From Anaeramoeba flamelloides (lineage: Eukaryota; Metamonada; Anaeramoebidae), in the NCBI GenBank assembly GCA_027625915.1, contig JANTQA010000036.1:1421501-1485500 (forward strand): DNA of 64,000 nt, written 5' to 3'. Each line of letters starts with the position of its first letter. The first letter of the stretch is position 1. The position numbers and the translations under genes were made by a program. Below, piece by piece: positions 35,466-49,200 of this stretch. The notes below the pieces were generated by a model. The model did no database searches and had not been told where the DNA came from. It saw only the letters and a program-made list of their open reading frames with translations.

Positions 35466-35537
35466 AGACTTGTGGCGCAGTGGTAGCGCGTTCGCCTAAC
35501 ACGCGAAAGGTCCACGGTTCGAAACCGTGCAGGTCTA
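35466..35537 (+). tRNA. tRNA-Val (anticodon AAC)
   Basis: A 72-nt cloverleaf without intron. The acceptor stem AGACTTG pairs with CAGGTCT (one U-G pair), discriminator A. The D arm is GCGC around AGTGGTA, the anticodon stem TTCGC/GCGAA encloses loop CTAACAC with anticodon AAC at positions 34-36, the variable loop is AGGTC, and the T arm is CACGG-TTCGAAA-CCGTG. All invariant positions seen. The A34 would normally be edited to inosine. The internal A and B boxes (TGGCGCAGTGG and GGTTCGAAACC) serve as polymerase III promoter. Confidence 0.97.
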
Positions 35538-35538
35538 A

Positions 35539-35546
35539 TTTTTTTT
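35539..35546 (+). terminator. polymerase III terminator of tRNA-Val
   Basis: Eight T residues directly after the tRNA 3' end, the usual RNA polymerase III stop signal. Confidence 0.8.
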
Positions 35547-36059
35547 CTTATTTCTCTTTAAAATCTTTATCACTTCTTCTTTCCGATTATTGGGTTTACT
35601 AATAAATTAATTCTAATTTTATTTTAAATTTAGAAGATTTTTTTTCTCTATTGTTCCACAATAATATTTGTTAATTAATATTTCTTTCATATTCCTCAAT
35701 AATTTGAATCTTTTTTTGATGTTTATAAACCGAGAATCATTATTTAAAATCTCATTTTCAATCTCAGTCATTCCTATTTGAATTAAAATAAGAAGAACAA
35801 ATAAATATCAAAAACAAAAAAAAATAATTTCAAAAAAATCCATTCGTTTGGCGATATTGTCAATTTTTAAATATTGACTAAAAATAATTTTGATCTAATT
35901 ATATAAAAATTATCAAGCCACGTTCATAGTAATATTATCCAATTTAAATCATAAAATCATACAACCTTTTTCCAATTAAAAATTCAGAAGAAAAAATTCA
36001 TGGAAAAATCGACCTGAATACCCTTATTATAAAAACCTACAATCAAAAAGAAAACTGAT
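35547..36059. other. spacer, no gene seen
   Basis: A/T-rich sequence between the tRNA gene and repeat D, with no open frame or copy of a repeat recognised. Confidence 0.5.
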
Positions 36060-36810
36060 CCTAATCACGATCATGAAAAAATTTTGTCAAAAAAAATTAA
36101 ATATTTGCTAATTTTACCCTTTTTAATAACTTCAATTAGAATAAACACTATTGGTTAATAAAGGATCTTTGATCAAAAAATATTTTTCAAGATATTTTAC
36201 AATATAAATTGGAAAATCCAATTTTCCAGTAATATTTTTTTTGATTTAATAGCAAAAAATTTGAAAATTTTTTTCTTCACAAATAAGAGTTCTTTTTGTT
36301 ATAGTTTAATAGTATTTTAAATATGGTGAATATCTTTCAAATAGGGAATCAATTATTTTAACTATTAAAGAATTTATAAGAATAGAGTAAAATCAAGGAT
36401 TTTACTAAATTCTTTTGAATTTTGGAAAAACTATTGACACTTAACGTATACTCTCAATAATTATCATTATGAATTTTTTCTCTCTGTTTCAGTTTTATTA
36501 GACGAGTACAATGTTTTCAAAACTATTCGTTATTATCTATCAAAGGAAATATCTCCAGATTGAATTAAACTATAATTCATTCTTCAGTTTATTTGTAATT
36601 TTTTACCCGAAAAAGACCTTTTTTTCTAGACTAGAGACTTTAAAAAACGGAGTACTATTCAGACAAAAATAAATAAAACAACCTCAATATTTTTAAGAAC
36701 TCGAATGTAGACTATGTTTTTGAATAAACTTGATTTCCAAGTGTGAAATGATAATTGAAGTTGTTGTTGTTTCTAACTTTTTTTTTTCAATTTTATTTTT
36801 TCTTAATGGT
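36060..36810 (+). repeat. dispersed repeat D, copy 1, with one type-Q hairpin
   Basis: Collinear with 53725-54790: ATCATGAAAAAATTTTGTCA, TTCAATTAGAATAAACA, TTGGTTAATAAAGGATCTTT, then the hairpin at 36367-36440, then GTTTTCAAAACTATTCGTTA and TGATAATTGAAGTTGTTGTT. The same place in copy 2 holds an array of hairpins. Non-coding. Confidence 0.75.
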
Positions 36811-37249
36811 GATTTCTTAACTAAAATTTATAATAATTTCAAAACTCTCAATAAACAACTCATAACTTTCAAAGATCGAAGTCTATTCGTTTGAACTAAT
36901 GAAATACTTCAATTGTTAGATTGTCAATACAATACAGAATAATCCATATTAAGGAATTATGGATTGTCTCTTATGTGTTTAATTTTTTTGAATTTTTTAT
37001 GTTTTTTCTTGGGTTAAAGTTCTCAACAACACTTTTATGTAAAGTATTTGGCCGATTTATTATTTGAAAATTGAATCCCGGTTACCTGATACTCTGAACT
37101 TGTAAGTTTTTTCGTATTTTAATTGTTGTTGTTTGTTACACCGAAAGCGTAATTGTTCAGTATTTATATAAACCTCGATTCAAAATTATTAACATACCAA
37201 AATTCAATTTGTGAAGAAAAAAACTTATTTAATCAAATCAAGAATAAAT

Positions 37250-37800
37250 ACCAAATTAAAACCATTCGCGAATTGGAATTTTAACACTTTTTTATAAATT
37301 ACAATACTCACAAAACAAAAAATAAATAATTATCAATACTAATAAATTAAAGGTGTGTTAAAAATTTTGAAAAGAGCTAAACAAAAAAAATGATTAGTAA
37401 ATTTGTTTAAATTCTATTAGGAATTATTGATCGATCAAAGGTTAGGTACTACCAACTAATTGTATTGGGGTTCTTCTATTTGGAACAACTCAACTTTAAC
37501 ATAATATCAATTGTTGAAAAAAATGTTGATCGAACTAAATAGGTTAGGTAATTCAAAAAATGAAATTGAAACAAAAAACTAAAATACGAAAAAATGATTT
37601 TCATATTTTTCAAAAAGTCAAATTTATTTCTAATTTGAATGAAATTGAATTATTTTGATTGCTTGGGCCGTTTTAGCAGTCTGGAAAATTTTCAATTTCA
37701 GTTTATATCCCTTGGCACCCCGGATTTGTCTAAATTTCATCAAGTTTAATATAAAAGATTTAAAATGATATTAATTTATTAAATTATTAATTTTCTAATT
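37250..37800 (+). mobile_element. second fragment of the LINE family
   Basis: Matches 21350-21790 in inverted orientation (shared GATCGATCAA / CCTAATAGAATTT words and the ATGAAATTG...GTCTGGAAAATTTT block that corresponds to the reverse-transcriptase FDSV region). No intact frame remains. It is a 5' or middle piece; no FADDL box follows. Confidence 0.5.
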
Positions 37801-39327
37801 TATCTTTAATACAGATTTTAAGATATTAAAAACTCAAAATAGTTCAGAGATAAAGTAGTTCTGTTATTGTATTTATTATTTTTTTTTGAAAAAAAAAAAT
37901 CTTAATTATTCATTTTAACAATTTTACTTTAAAGATTTTTATATATTATTTAATTTTTGAAATATGTAATTTTATAAAAATAATAATAATTCAAAATTAA
38001 ATACATTGATTTATTAATAATAAAAAACCAAACAACTTTGTTAATTTTATAATAAAAACAAACAAATAAAAAAATATATTACCGAGAAATATTACTTTTT
38101 TTGATACAGTCTTTCCAAGGATACCAGAAAATAAGAATAGAAAAATCAATTTTGTTTTATTCAAAATTTTATGGTAACCTTGGAAAGGTTGTAAATTTTT
38201 AAATAAATATTAAATCAAGAGAAAAATGAAATTTATTTCTTTAGGCCAAAAAAAAAAGTTTAAAATGAATAATTTACTAAAACTTTTATTTAAACAATGC
38301 ATAATACTTGAACAAAAAAACATAAAAAAAAATTGTAGATTAATTTCATTTATTACATTTAAAATTAAACAAATAAAAACTTTATTAATTGATAAGGTAA
38401 TCAGAAATATATTTAAAAATAAAAATAAAAAATAACTTGTAAATATTATTCAAAGTTAATATAATAATCTTCCAAACCCAATATTTTTTTTTGAATTTAG
38501 TTATGGATGAAAATTTGAAAAATATTTGTCAAATTTGAATTTTTCAATCGAAATTAATCCGTGTCTTGAAAAATAATTTTTGATATATGATCTCTTATTC
38601 ATTAATATTATTTATTTAATTTCTAGATTTTAAAAATTCAAAAATTAAAAAAAGATAAAAATTAAAAAAAAAAAAATCAATTATTAATCTGACTAAAACT
38701 ATTGGTCAAATCATTTAATTTTTAAAATAATAATGTGTTGGAAAAATTTCACAACTTTTACAACAAAAAAAAATTATTATTTTTTTTTTTTCAAATTTTT
38801 AATTTATATATATTTTTTTATTGTTTAAATTATTTAAAATCAAATATATATATATATATATATTACTATAGGACAGTAATTAATAGATGAAAAAAAAAAT
38901 TCTATGCGATGTAAAAATATCTTTTGTAATGATTAAATTATTTAATAAACTATTTTAGGCAAAATTGGAGTGTAAAGTTCCCCAAAAAAAAAAAAAAAAA
39001 AAAAAAATAAAATTTCCCAGTAAATTTAAATGTGTTCTAAAAATTAAAAATAAGTATTTTTTAATATAGACAAACTTTTCAAAAAAAAAAGTTTTATTTT
39101 TACAAAATTTGGCCAGAAAAACAATAAAATCACAATAATGAAAAAAAATTTTTCAAATATTGAAAAATTTTTTTTCAAGTTATTTTTCAAATATATGTAA
39201 CTATATAATTTTTAAAAATAAATTTTTCTTACAAAGATAATTGTTAAAAATTCTATATTTTAGGATCCTTTGATAACAACTCACATTTAAAATTTTGTAT
39301 CGAAGGTAATAAGTATATTTGGGGTTC

Positions 39328-39364
<37 letters not shown>

Positions 39365-39914
39365 GGTATGTGGTGTTGTGGCAAAGGATTTTGGGAATTT
39401 TTACATTCAATAATGTTATGAAAAATAAATTGTGAAAAATTAGCAGAGAATTTTTTTTATTTTAAAAATAAAATGAACTTTATTTATAGATAATTCTGAT
39501 TATATGGAAATTGGTACATTACAAATATCATACTCAAATATTTACCAAAATGTGTCCAAACAAGGTAATTTCAAACAATAATTTATAAAATTTGAATTTT
39601 CTTGTCTTTGATTTGATAAAGATAATTTTTCAAACCCTATCAACTCAATTTAACACCGTTCTAAAAAAGGAATAGAAAATTATCAGAAAAGTTTAAAGGG
39701 TATAAAAATTGTGTTCAATGAAATTTGCTCAAAAATATTATTTTCCGAAACATTCTTTGACCTTTTTTTGATTCAATCATAATTAAATCATTTTATTAAT
39801 ATTTTAAATTTTACTACTTTGATCTCACTGAATAAATATTTTTGAGGTTTAAAAACCTCTCAAATCCTATAAAAAACACATAATTTTTTGAATCTGGATT
39901 ACAAATGTAGTAAT
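37801..39914. other. spacer with microsatellites and one small palindrome
   Basis: No gene seen. A palindrome at about 38107-38190 has ACAGTCTTTCCAAGGATACC and the inverse GGTAACCTTGGAAAGGTTGT. (AT)n runs lie at 38844-38866 and 39331-39362. Poly-A of about 23 lies at 38984-39007. The Lys-rich frame at 38226-38435 has spacer composition. Confidence 0.55.
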
Positions 39915-39916
39915 TA

Positions 39917-41930
39917 AGGTGGTACGCACATTTTAAAAATTTTGAGTCTCACCATTTATGTGAAACTGAATTATTCAAATCTTTTCTATAATTTATAAAT
40001 AAAGAATTTTTTAATAAATACTGTGGTATAATATATCCTAGTCTACTATATTTATATACCAATTAAAAAATAGAACTTAAAAAAATGAAAATTTTGATAA
40101 AGTTATTATAAATAGATATCATTTATTTTTTGATCTTATTTATACAATTTGATAAAATTGCTTATTCTTTACCTGTTTTTTTTTTAAATTCCGAATGGAA
40201 AAAACTTTGTTTGAAAAATTTTTAAAATTCTAATTACTTTTATAGTACTGAAGAGAATTTCCAAAATGAATTTTAAAATCCAATTTATATTTTATTTATC
40301 TATTTCTAGATTAGGTTCAGAAAATAGGTTATTTTTTCAATTATTTTCTTGAAATAATAAAGATTTTTTTGATATGTTGATTTGATTTAATAATTATTTT
40401 TTTTTTAATTAAACTAAAAATTCACAATAATTATCAATTCTACTTGAAATTTCTTCCCAATTTTATTTTTTCTCTAAATTGAACATTTTGTAGTTGTTTT
40501 TCGAGTTTGAAGAATTAAACCGGTTGACTTTAATTTTTGAAACAGTATTCCTTTTTTTGGTGTAGTTTGAAAAAAAATATTTGATGAGAGGATTTTGAAA
40601 AAAAATTTGTAAATTTTTTTTTTTATAAAATTATAATTACTAGTTATGTGGTGAGAAAGCTATTGTACAAACTTATTTCCGTTCCTACAAATTAAGAAAA
40701 AAAAATAAAAAAAAAAAATTCTAAAATATACTTTGGTTGAATTAAAATTTTTTAACATTATTGATTTCAACCTCTATATCTGAAAAATCTGATCTTTCTT
40801 TTTAGGTCTAAGAAAAGAAAAATTTTGTTTCAAATCAACAATTTCCCTTATTTATTTTATTTTTTAGTTTATTCTATTATTATTTTTAACTATTCCCAAA
40901 AACACATTTCTAGATCCATAAACTAATTTAATAAAACCAAAAATTTAATCAAAAAAAATTGTTACAAACATTGAATAACCATTGTGAAAAAAATTTGGTT
41001 CATTAAAAAAAATTGGGTAAGTCAAAAATTGTTTTCGTTTTTTAAATAGTAAATATTAGCAAAATGATTTTCGATCAAAGTAAAATTTTATGAACAAATC
41101 TTACATTTAAGAAAAACCAAAGTCATTACCAATTATAATTTTCAAAGAAAATATTAAATCGTTGCATTTTGAACTTTTAGAATTACTGTGGAACTCTAAA
41201 AAACAAAAATTGAATTTTGATTGTAAACTTTACTAAAAATGTTAACATTTTTTTATTAGATTACATTCCAAGATCAAGTTATTCATTGTTTGGGAAGACC
41301 AAAAATTAATAAGTGTTTTAAATTAAAGTTTGTTAATGGGGATTTAAAGAATTTAAATGGTTTCTGAAATCTTGGTATTTCGTTATTTTGAAGTTTTGAT
41401 TGTAAAACTTTAGTAGAAAACATTCTCTTCTGAAAAAATAGCTTTTTGGAAGATTTTAGGATTCAATTTGGTTTAAAAGGATATTTAAGATTAATCTTGA
41501 TAAAACTGCGTTAATTAAAAATGTTAAATATCTTATTGAGTTAATAGATTTTAATATTTTCTAATCAATAGTTCTCTTGTTTTTAGTAAAGTTAACAATT
41601 AAAATTCGGTTTTTGTTTTTTAGAGTTCCACAGTAATTCTAAAAGTTCAAAATGCAACGATTTAATATTTTCTTTGAAAATTATAATTGATAGTAACTTT
41701 GGTTTTTCTTAAATGTAAGATTTGTTCATAAAATTTTAATTTGATCGAAAATCATTTTGCTAATATTTACTATTTAAAAAACGAAAACAAATTTTTGACT
41801 GACCCAATTTTTTTTAATGACCCAAATTTTTTTCACAATGGTAATTAAAGATTCAACTTGATTTAAATTGTTTCTTTATACAAATAGAGTAGCAAGTGGT
41901 ATTTTGGTTTCAAATTTCAATATCTGATGG
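39917..41930 (+). repeat. dispersed repeat A, copy 3, interrupted by a MITE
   Basis: Opens with TTAAGGTGGTACGCACATTT and follows repeat A copies 1 and 2 up to 40975. It resumes at 41845 with TTAAAGATTCAACTTGATTT, which matches AGAGATTCAACCTTGATTT in copy 2. Between lies the 863-bp MITE plus its TAA duplication. Confidence 0.7.
40979..41841. mobile_element. 863-bp MITE with long terminal inverted repeats and TAA duplication, copy 2
   Basis: Same family as 15230-16095. Ends CCATTGTGAAAAAAATTTGG and inverse, flanked by TAA at 40976-40978 and 41842-41844. The non-palindromic centre is inverted relative to copy 1, so the two lie in opposite orientation. It is inserted inside repeat A copy 3; removing it and one TAA restores the repeat. 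Confidence 0.85.
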
Positions 41931-42889
41931 TACCCAAAAAAATATTTTTCAGTAATTTTGTCCCAAATAAACATTTACAAAATAGTAAAATGTACATACT
42001 TACTAAAATGAAAAATGCTATAAAAAGAAATATAAGAAGAAAAAAAAAAAGAAAAAGGAAAAATAATCAGAAATTTGAAAAAAAGAAAAAGAAAAAGAAA
42101 AAGAAAAATTCAACTAAAATCAAAAAAAATGGATTTGATCTAAAACTTGAAAATATTATTTTAAAAGAAAAAGTTGTAAAACCTCCTAAAACTGCTCTAA
42201 GAAACATTATAAAGTTTGTCTACATTTTGAAAATTTTCTTAGTTTTGATCTCAAATTACCTCCAAAAAATATCCTTTTTTTTACTAAACTTCTCAAAAAA
42301 CTTTTTTTTTTTTTTGTATCTCTCCAAATAGAATTTAATATAATATTCTCTTTCTTTAATTAACATAATTCAAACAACAATAAATATTTAAAAGACCACA
42401 AAAGAAAGAGAAAAAGTTTAATAATAAAGTAAAAATAAAATCTATAAAACTCCCTGAAACTTTTTGTGGTAAGAATTAAAAGATATTTAAGAATGATGTG
42501 CTTTTTTTTTTATATTACAAATTACTTTTCAAAAATTTCCCATCTCGAATGAGATATAATAAGTAATTCTTTTTAAAAATTTGAAGCATAATAATTGTAA
42601 AAAAATATTACTCAAGAATTATAAATATTCAAAATTTTGATAAAAAATTTGGAAAAAATAAAAATAAAAAAATGTTTAAGTAAATTGTAATTGACTTTTA
42701 TTTTTTGATTTTTTTGATTTATTTGTTTGTAATGATAGCCTTCAAAAAGTGAAGCAAAGATAAAGATTATTTATTTTGATAAAATTATTATAAATAAGTG
42801 TGAAAAATAAAGCCATTTCAAAAAATTTATCTGTATTCTTCTTCTTTTTCCTTTTCCTTTTCTTTTTCTTTTTCTTTTTCTAATTCTAT
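41931..42889. other. spacer with a doubtful Lys-rich frame
   Basis: An open frame on the plus strand (41927-42331) holds a long Lys/Arg run, then GFDLKLENIILKEKVVKPPK, then a Phe-rich end. Its start lies in repeat A and its end is spacer-like, so I do not call it a gene, though the middle could be a relic. The rest is the 3' flank of the HSPA12-like gene. Confidence 0.4.
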
Positions 42890-44304
42890 TTATTTTTCAT
42901 TTTTTTCTTCTTTTTCATTTTCTTTTTTTTGATTGTCAATATTTTGTTGATATTTCATTTTAACTGGGAATTTTTCTTGAGTTTCTTCATTTGTTGCATG
43001 AAATTCAATCATTTCACCACCAAAAATAAAATGAATATTGATCTTTGTTTCTTTTTGTTTCGAATTTGGATTAATGTTATAGATGGTTGTTGATCCATAT
43101 TTATGGAAAATTGGATCATCAACATAATAAATTTTTTTTGGATCTAAAACTTTATTGGTTTGATAAATTTCAATTTCCAAATCATTTGCCATTGATTGGT
43201 AAGTTTCGGGTTTTATTTTCTAAATAACAGCAATAATAATAATAATATGCACACACACACACATATATATATATATATTATAAAAGAAAAAAAAAAAAAA
43301 AAAAGAATAACAATGAATAATAATAACAAAACAAAAGAAAAGATAAAAGAAAAAAAAAATTATACTTTTCCAATTTTGATTGGTTTATTTTTATATATTA
43401 AAGGTTTATAAACATCCTTACACAATTCCCTCCCACCTATTATTTCCATTTTTTCTTTTTTATGTTTCGTTGCATCAAAATTAGCATACCAGTTAATTCC
43501 ATAGGAATAAGCCAATGGCCTGGAAGTAAAGAGATTTTTTCTTCTTTTTGTGCCCATTAATCCATATTTAACAGCTCCAAAAAGTACTGAACGTTCTGGT
43601 CTTTCTTGTAAAATGATTTTTTTTTGATAAGGCTGGTTTGAAAAATTATCTTCCATCATTTTAAATAAAACATTAGAATTTGAAAACCCTCCAACCATAA
43701 TAATTGAATGTATACCCTTTGTTTCTTCTGGAAATTTAGTAAAATTATTTTCAACACATTCTTTAATTCGTAACATCGGTTCTTCAAAAAAATGATATAT
43801 AAACCCTTGAGTAAGTCTAATTTTACTATTTGGTTGCGTTGAAGATCGATGAATGTAATCTATATCACTTCTGTTTTTACCAATATTCCAATCTCTCATT
43901 AATTCTTTTAATGTTTTTTTTGAATACCATGAAGCCTCAATTGAAATGGATTTTAAATTCGTTCTGCTGGTATTATTTTCCCAGCTTGGATTAACCCGAT
44001 GTTTAATCTCAATCCATTCCTGAAAAGATGTTAAAAAATCAACAGGAAATTTAGTAGAATCTTTAGGTTGTTGCGTAAAATTTAGAATAAATTTTCGAAA
44101 TTCTCTATCAATCGTACTTGAACCATCAGGAGAACCTTTTGCTGGAATTATAATTTTTAACTAGATTGTGTTTTTTAATTGTGAAAAAATTATATTAATA
44201 TAAAATAAGTAAAATTTGAATAAAAATAGCAAAATGTAATGACAATTTTAATAAATAAATAATAGAAATAATAAGAATAATAACTACACACACACACACA
44301 CACG

Positions 44305-44342
<38 letters not shown>

Positions 44343-46006
44343 GGTTGTACGGGTTTTCGTTTTAAAACAACGAAAGATTTATAAAATCGCGTTTTTTCGT
44401 TTTATATATATATATATTTCGTTTCATTCGTTTTTTCATTTTTTGTTTTTTAAAAAAGTCCTCGAATTCTTTTGAAATCATACTTTTCGTTTCTGGGATG
44501 TGAAAAAACGCAAACGAAAAAACTTAAAAACAATAAATGTAACAAAAAAAAAAATTAAAGTTCCAGAGTATAAAATATGTTTTTCAAAAAAAAAAAAAAA
44601 ATGACTTTTTATTTATCTTCTCGTTCCAATACTCATCAAAATAAACACCAAATGATATACCTAAGTCCAAATTAATTTTTAAGGTTAGCTCCATGATATT
44701 TTTGAAATAAATTTTAAATTAATAAATTTAATTTTACGGTCCAAACTTGATTTTATTACCAAAAAAATTATCAATAATTTAGAATTCTAATTAGGTATTA
44801 ATTAAGTAACAATAATAATGATAGAAAGTGTATTACTAGCTTATTCCTATTAAAAAATTTTAAGGATTAAATTTCTGTTTTTTACGTTTTTTAAGGTTTG
44901 TTGCAAGGTTATCCATTTCAATATTGAAATAATTATGGGAACTTTAAAAAATCACCCATCCCAATAATATTTTTTATTGATCAAAAAAAAATATTAAAAA
45001 TTATTAACTTAAAAAAATTTTTTTTTCAAATTTACTAATATGGGAAAAGATGATCAGTAATTTTTTTCATCTTATATGATTTCTACTTCAACTTATGATC
45101 AAATAATATAATTATATTATTTTTTTCTTGATAATATTAAACCAATTTTAAACATTTTTTTTACATAATCCATTATCAAATTTTTATCCCGTCTATTATT
45201 TCTTAACATTTATTTCGTTATGAATCATTTATTATATTTTGTAAAACAATAATTTCATTTTTTATTATTTACTTTTTTACAAAATTGATTTCAAACAATT
45301 CTTTTGTTGCTTTTTTTGTCCAAAATTACTACTTTCTACGTTTATTAAAAATATATATTTGTTTTGATGGTGGAAAAAAATTCGAAGAATATGTGAACAC
45401 AAGTAATAAGTCCTTTCACTTTTTAATTACTTTTAGGAATTATTATATTGTTTCTATCTCAAATTTACATTTTTTATTATAATTTTTATTTAGTTTAACA
45501 TGATAGATGGAAATTGGCGATTCAAAAAAATAAAACTATAAACAAAAAAAAATCAATTGAGTACAAAATTACAAAACACAATACACATGTAGAGAATGTT
45601 TTAAAATATATTCTGTGGTAAATTTGATTTAAAATCCTTTGTATTCCATTGATTTTTTTTTGTTTATAGTTTTATTTTTTTTGTGATCGATCATAAATTT
45701 TATTTTTTAAAAATATGTAATTTATCTAAATAAATTTTAATTCAAAAAAAATTTTTAATTACTTTTTGGTAACAAGCCAAAAAAAATATTTATAATAAAT
45801 TGCACTTTCAATTATTTTTCATTTTTATATTTTTTTTTTTTTTTTTGAATTTTTAAGTTTTAATAATGTAGAATTTATGAGATATACTCTAAGAAATAAA
45901 CATATTTTTAGTAAACACGAATTTTTGAAAAAAAATCTTTTGTCTACACAGTCTAATGGCATTGAATTCACCCTTTTTTATTTTACATGTTAACAAAATT
46001 TTCCTA

Positions 46007-46077
<71 letters not shown>

Positions 46078-46159
46078 ATCAGAGAAACGAATTTTACGCG
46101 TCGCTCGCGCGTGCGCCAATGCGTTTCATTACATCGACAAAATCGTCATACCTGTGATA

Positions 46160-46206
<47 letters not shown>

Positions 46207-49200
46207 ATGTATGTATGTATGTGTGTATGTATGTATATGTATGTATATATGTATATTTGTATGTATGTGCTATTTCGTAAAATTCAAGTTCTTTATTTGA
46301 TTAAAATATTTTCAAAGGATTTAATTTTAACTTGAATTTCAAAATTACATTAATTTATCAAGAGATAGAATGTAGTTGATTATTATTTAAAGTTTTAAAA
46401 TTTGGTTTATCAATAATTAGGTTATCAAATTAACAAATTTTTTTTAGAAAAAAGAAAATTCAAGTTAACTCTTTTAAAAAAATTCACAAACTCAAAAATA
46501 TAATAAAATATCATAAAAAGTAAAGGATTCAACTCAAAAACGAAAAATGTTATTGTGTTTTCAATACAATTGTTAAAAAGTTAACATTTTGATTAGAAAG
46601 TTAAAGATATCTTTAAAAAAATTTACAAAAAAAAAAAAAAAAACGAAAAATTGTTATTTTTTGTCCATTTTCGGAATAGAGTATTTCAAAATTATTTTTA
46701 TCGATTAAACAAATTTCTCACATCCAAAAAATTTAGTAAAATCCAAAAAAAAAAATTAAAATAATAATTTGGTGTGAAAGATCTTTTCAAAAGAATGCTT
46801 TTTGGGAGTCGGGAATTTTTTATAAATAAACATTTAAAATAATAATAATAATAATAAATAAACCAATTTTAATGATACATATAGTTATTACCAAATTATC
46901 AAAACCTCGAAATATTAATAGCAAAAAAAAAAAAAAGTAAGGAAGAATTTGCCAAGCAAAAAATGGAAAGGAATTTTAAAGAAGAGTCTTGAAGTGAAGG
47001 TCAAATCTGATTTAAAATTTTATTTTATTGATTAAAAATTTTCTATTTTTGGGTTTTTATTAAAAAAAATCTTGGTCACAATTTGTTTAAGGATGTAGCA
47101 ACATCATGAAAAATACTAGAATTGAAATATGTGATAGTTTATTAAAAAGTATATTGGTTCTCTTAAGTTCTTGATTCTCCAAAATTTAAAAAAAAAATAT
47201 AAAACTTTAATTTTACTAATTTTAACAATTAAAATTTCAGAGAAAATATTATAAAAAAAAAAAAATTAAATTCAAGAAATTTATTTAATTTTTTTAGGAG
47301 ATTTATTTTTTGAGATCTCAGACTACATACTTCCACTTTGTATTTTCAGATTTTATTTTTAAAATATTTGGCAATTATTTGAATATAATTTTATCTACAA
47401 ATAGTATCCAAATCCAAATATTCTATAGATCTCTAAAAAAAAAAAAATTAAAATAATAATTATTTTTTTTCAGGATTCTACTTTAGAAAAGAGAATTTCG
47501 GGTTTTATTGGTAATTTTTATATAATTTTTTTTTTAATATTTTTATGTCTTTTGATTAAAAAAGTTCGTTTTATTTGGTAATATGTTGTAAATATTATTA
47601 AACAATTTTTTTTATTAATTATTTTTTTTTACCATCTTTTTTATCCTTCTTGAAATGTTTTAGTAACTTATTTCTTATTAATAAAATAATAAACCACTTT
47701 TTGTTTTTATCTTACAAAATCGTAAAACATATTTTCTAGATAATTCTTTTGAATTCTCAAAAATAAAAATATATCTCATTTTTTCTAACTTTTAAACTAT
47801 TTTTATGATTATTAAAAACTTTTTTTTAAAATATTTACTCGACTTTAACTTCACAATCTTTTTAACAAAATATATCTGATAATAAAATTAAAAAAATATC
47901 TTTTTTTATTACCTTTCCAATCTTTAAAATCCATTATTTTGTGAATTTTTAAAAAATCCTTGAATTTATATTAATTATTCTTTTCCAAGTATACCAGATT
48001 AATTTATCATTTTTATTTCAATTCCTAATCACTTTTAATAAAATGTGTAACTATTCGAAATTGTGAGATTCTGTCAGATGAGATAAAAATTACAAAGCAT
48101 GATATTGGACTTCAGACCAGTATTAAAAATTAATTCTAATTTAAAACTTTTAGAAGTTTTCAACTAATTTAAACATATTTTAGAATTAGAAAAATAATAA
48201 TTTGGTTAAATACAAAGATATTCAAAAAAAAAACAAATCAATTTTGAAAAAAGAAACTAAAAGAAAGAAATTAAACCAGTGATCCGATCAAAAGATAATT
48301 TTCTGTTGGTTTACCTGATTGGTAGGTTGGTTGAACATTTGCATTGACAATACTTATCAATTAAAGAATAATTCTTTGAATACCAACTTATTATCATATT
48401 TGGATTTACTAATAAGGATACCCAGGGCAAATAGATATCATTAAACGCACTCTATATTTTTAATTCTCTTTTGTTTAAACAATTGCTTGACACAATCATT
48501 TTTTTAAAAAAACCACAGTTTGGTTGCAATTCAAAATATTTCACAAAAATTTTTAACATAAAATTCTGAGATCTAAAGATTGTTTATGTTCTCTCTCTTT
48601 TTTTTTTTTTTTGATCTAAGCATATATTGTTACTTTTAAATTTTAGAGTCAAGTTCAATAAGAATAAGTGCCTTATATCATAAGCCAAAACTTTCACTTT
48701 TTTCTACGTTTGGATATGAAAACCGTCTTGTTTATTTAGTTGTGGTTTAGTTTGATTTTGAGTATTTAAAGTACTTGTTAAAAGCAATTTATTAGATTTT
48801 TTTCTCAATATAAAATAAAACGCCACAATAGAATGTTGAGATAAGAATAAAAGTTAAACTCACTTAACACCCCCCAAAGTAGATTAAACGAATCAACTCA
48901 ACATTTCATGATGACATTTAATTTTACATTTGTAATTAAAATTAATAAATTGTTATTCAACAAGTAATTTAAATACTAAAAAGCAACTTGACACATTAAA
49001 AGTAAAAAATTTTGTTTTCGAATCTTCTTTTGAAAATCTTAAAAAAGTAAAAATTTTGTCTTTCTGGTGGCTACTCGCCTAAAATGACTTTAATAAAAAA
49101 TAATTGCAAAAAAAAAAAAGAATTTTAGAAATTCCATTAAATTCCCAAAATAACATTTGACAAATGAAAATTCTCTATTTCTAACTTTTTTTTGAATTTC

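Noticed and set aside
41927-42331. Lys-rich 134-codon frame as a gene
   Set aside because: It starts inside repeat A and ends in Phe-rich spacer; no splice signals or motif support it.
43196-43411. Plus-strand frame with HTHTH and KKK runs
   Set aside because: It crosses the intron microsatellites of the HSPA12-like gene and is antisense to its exons.
45889-46335. Frames rich in Ile-Tyr and Cys-Val repeats
   Set aside because: They are translations of (TA)n and (TG)n microsatellites in all frames.
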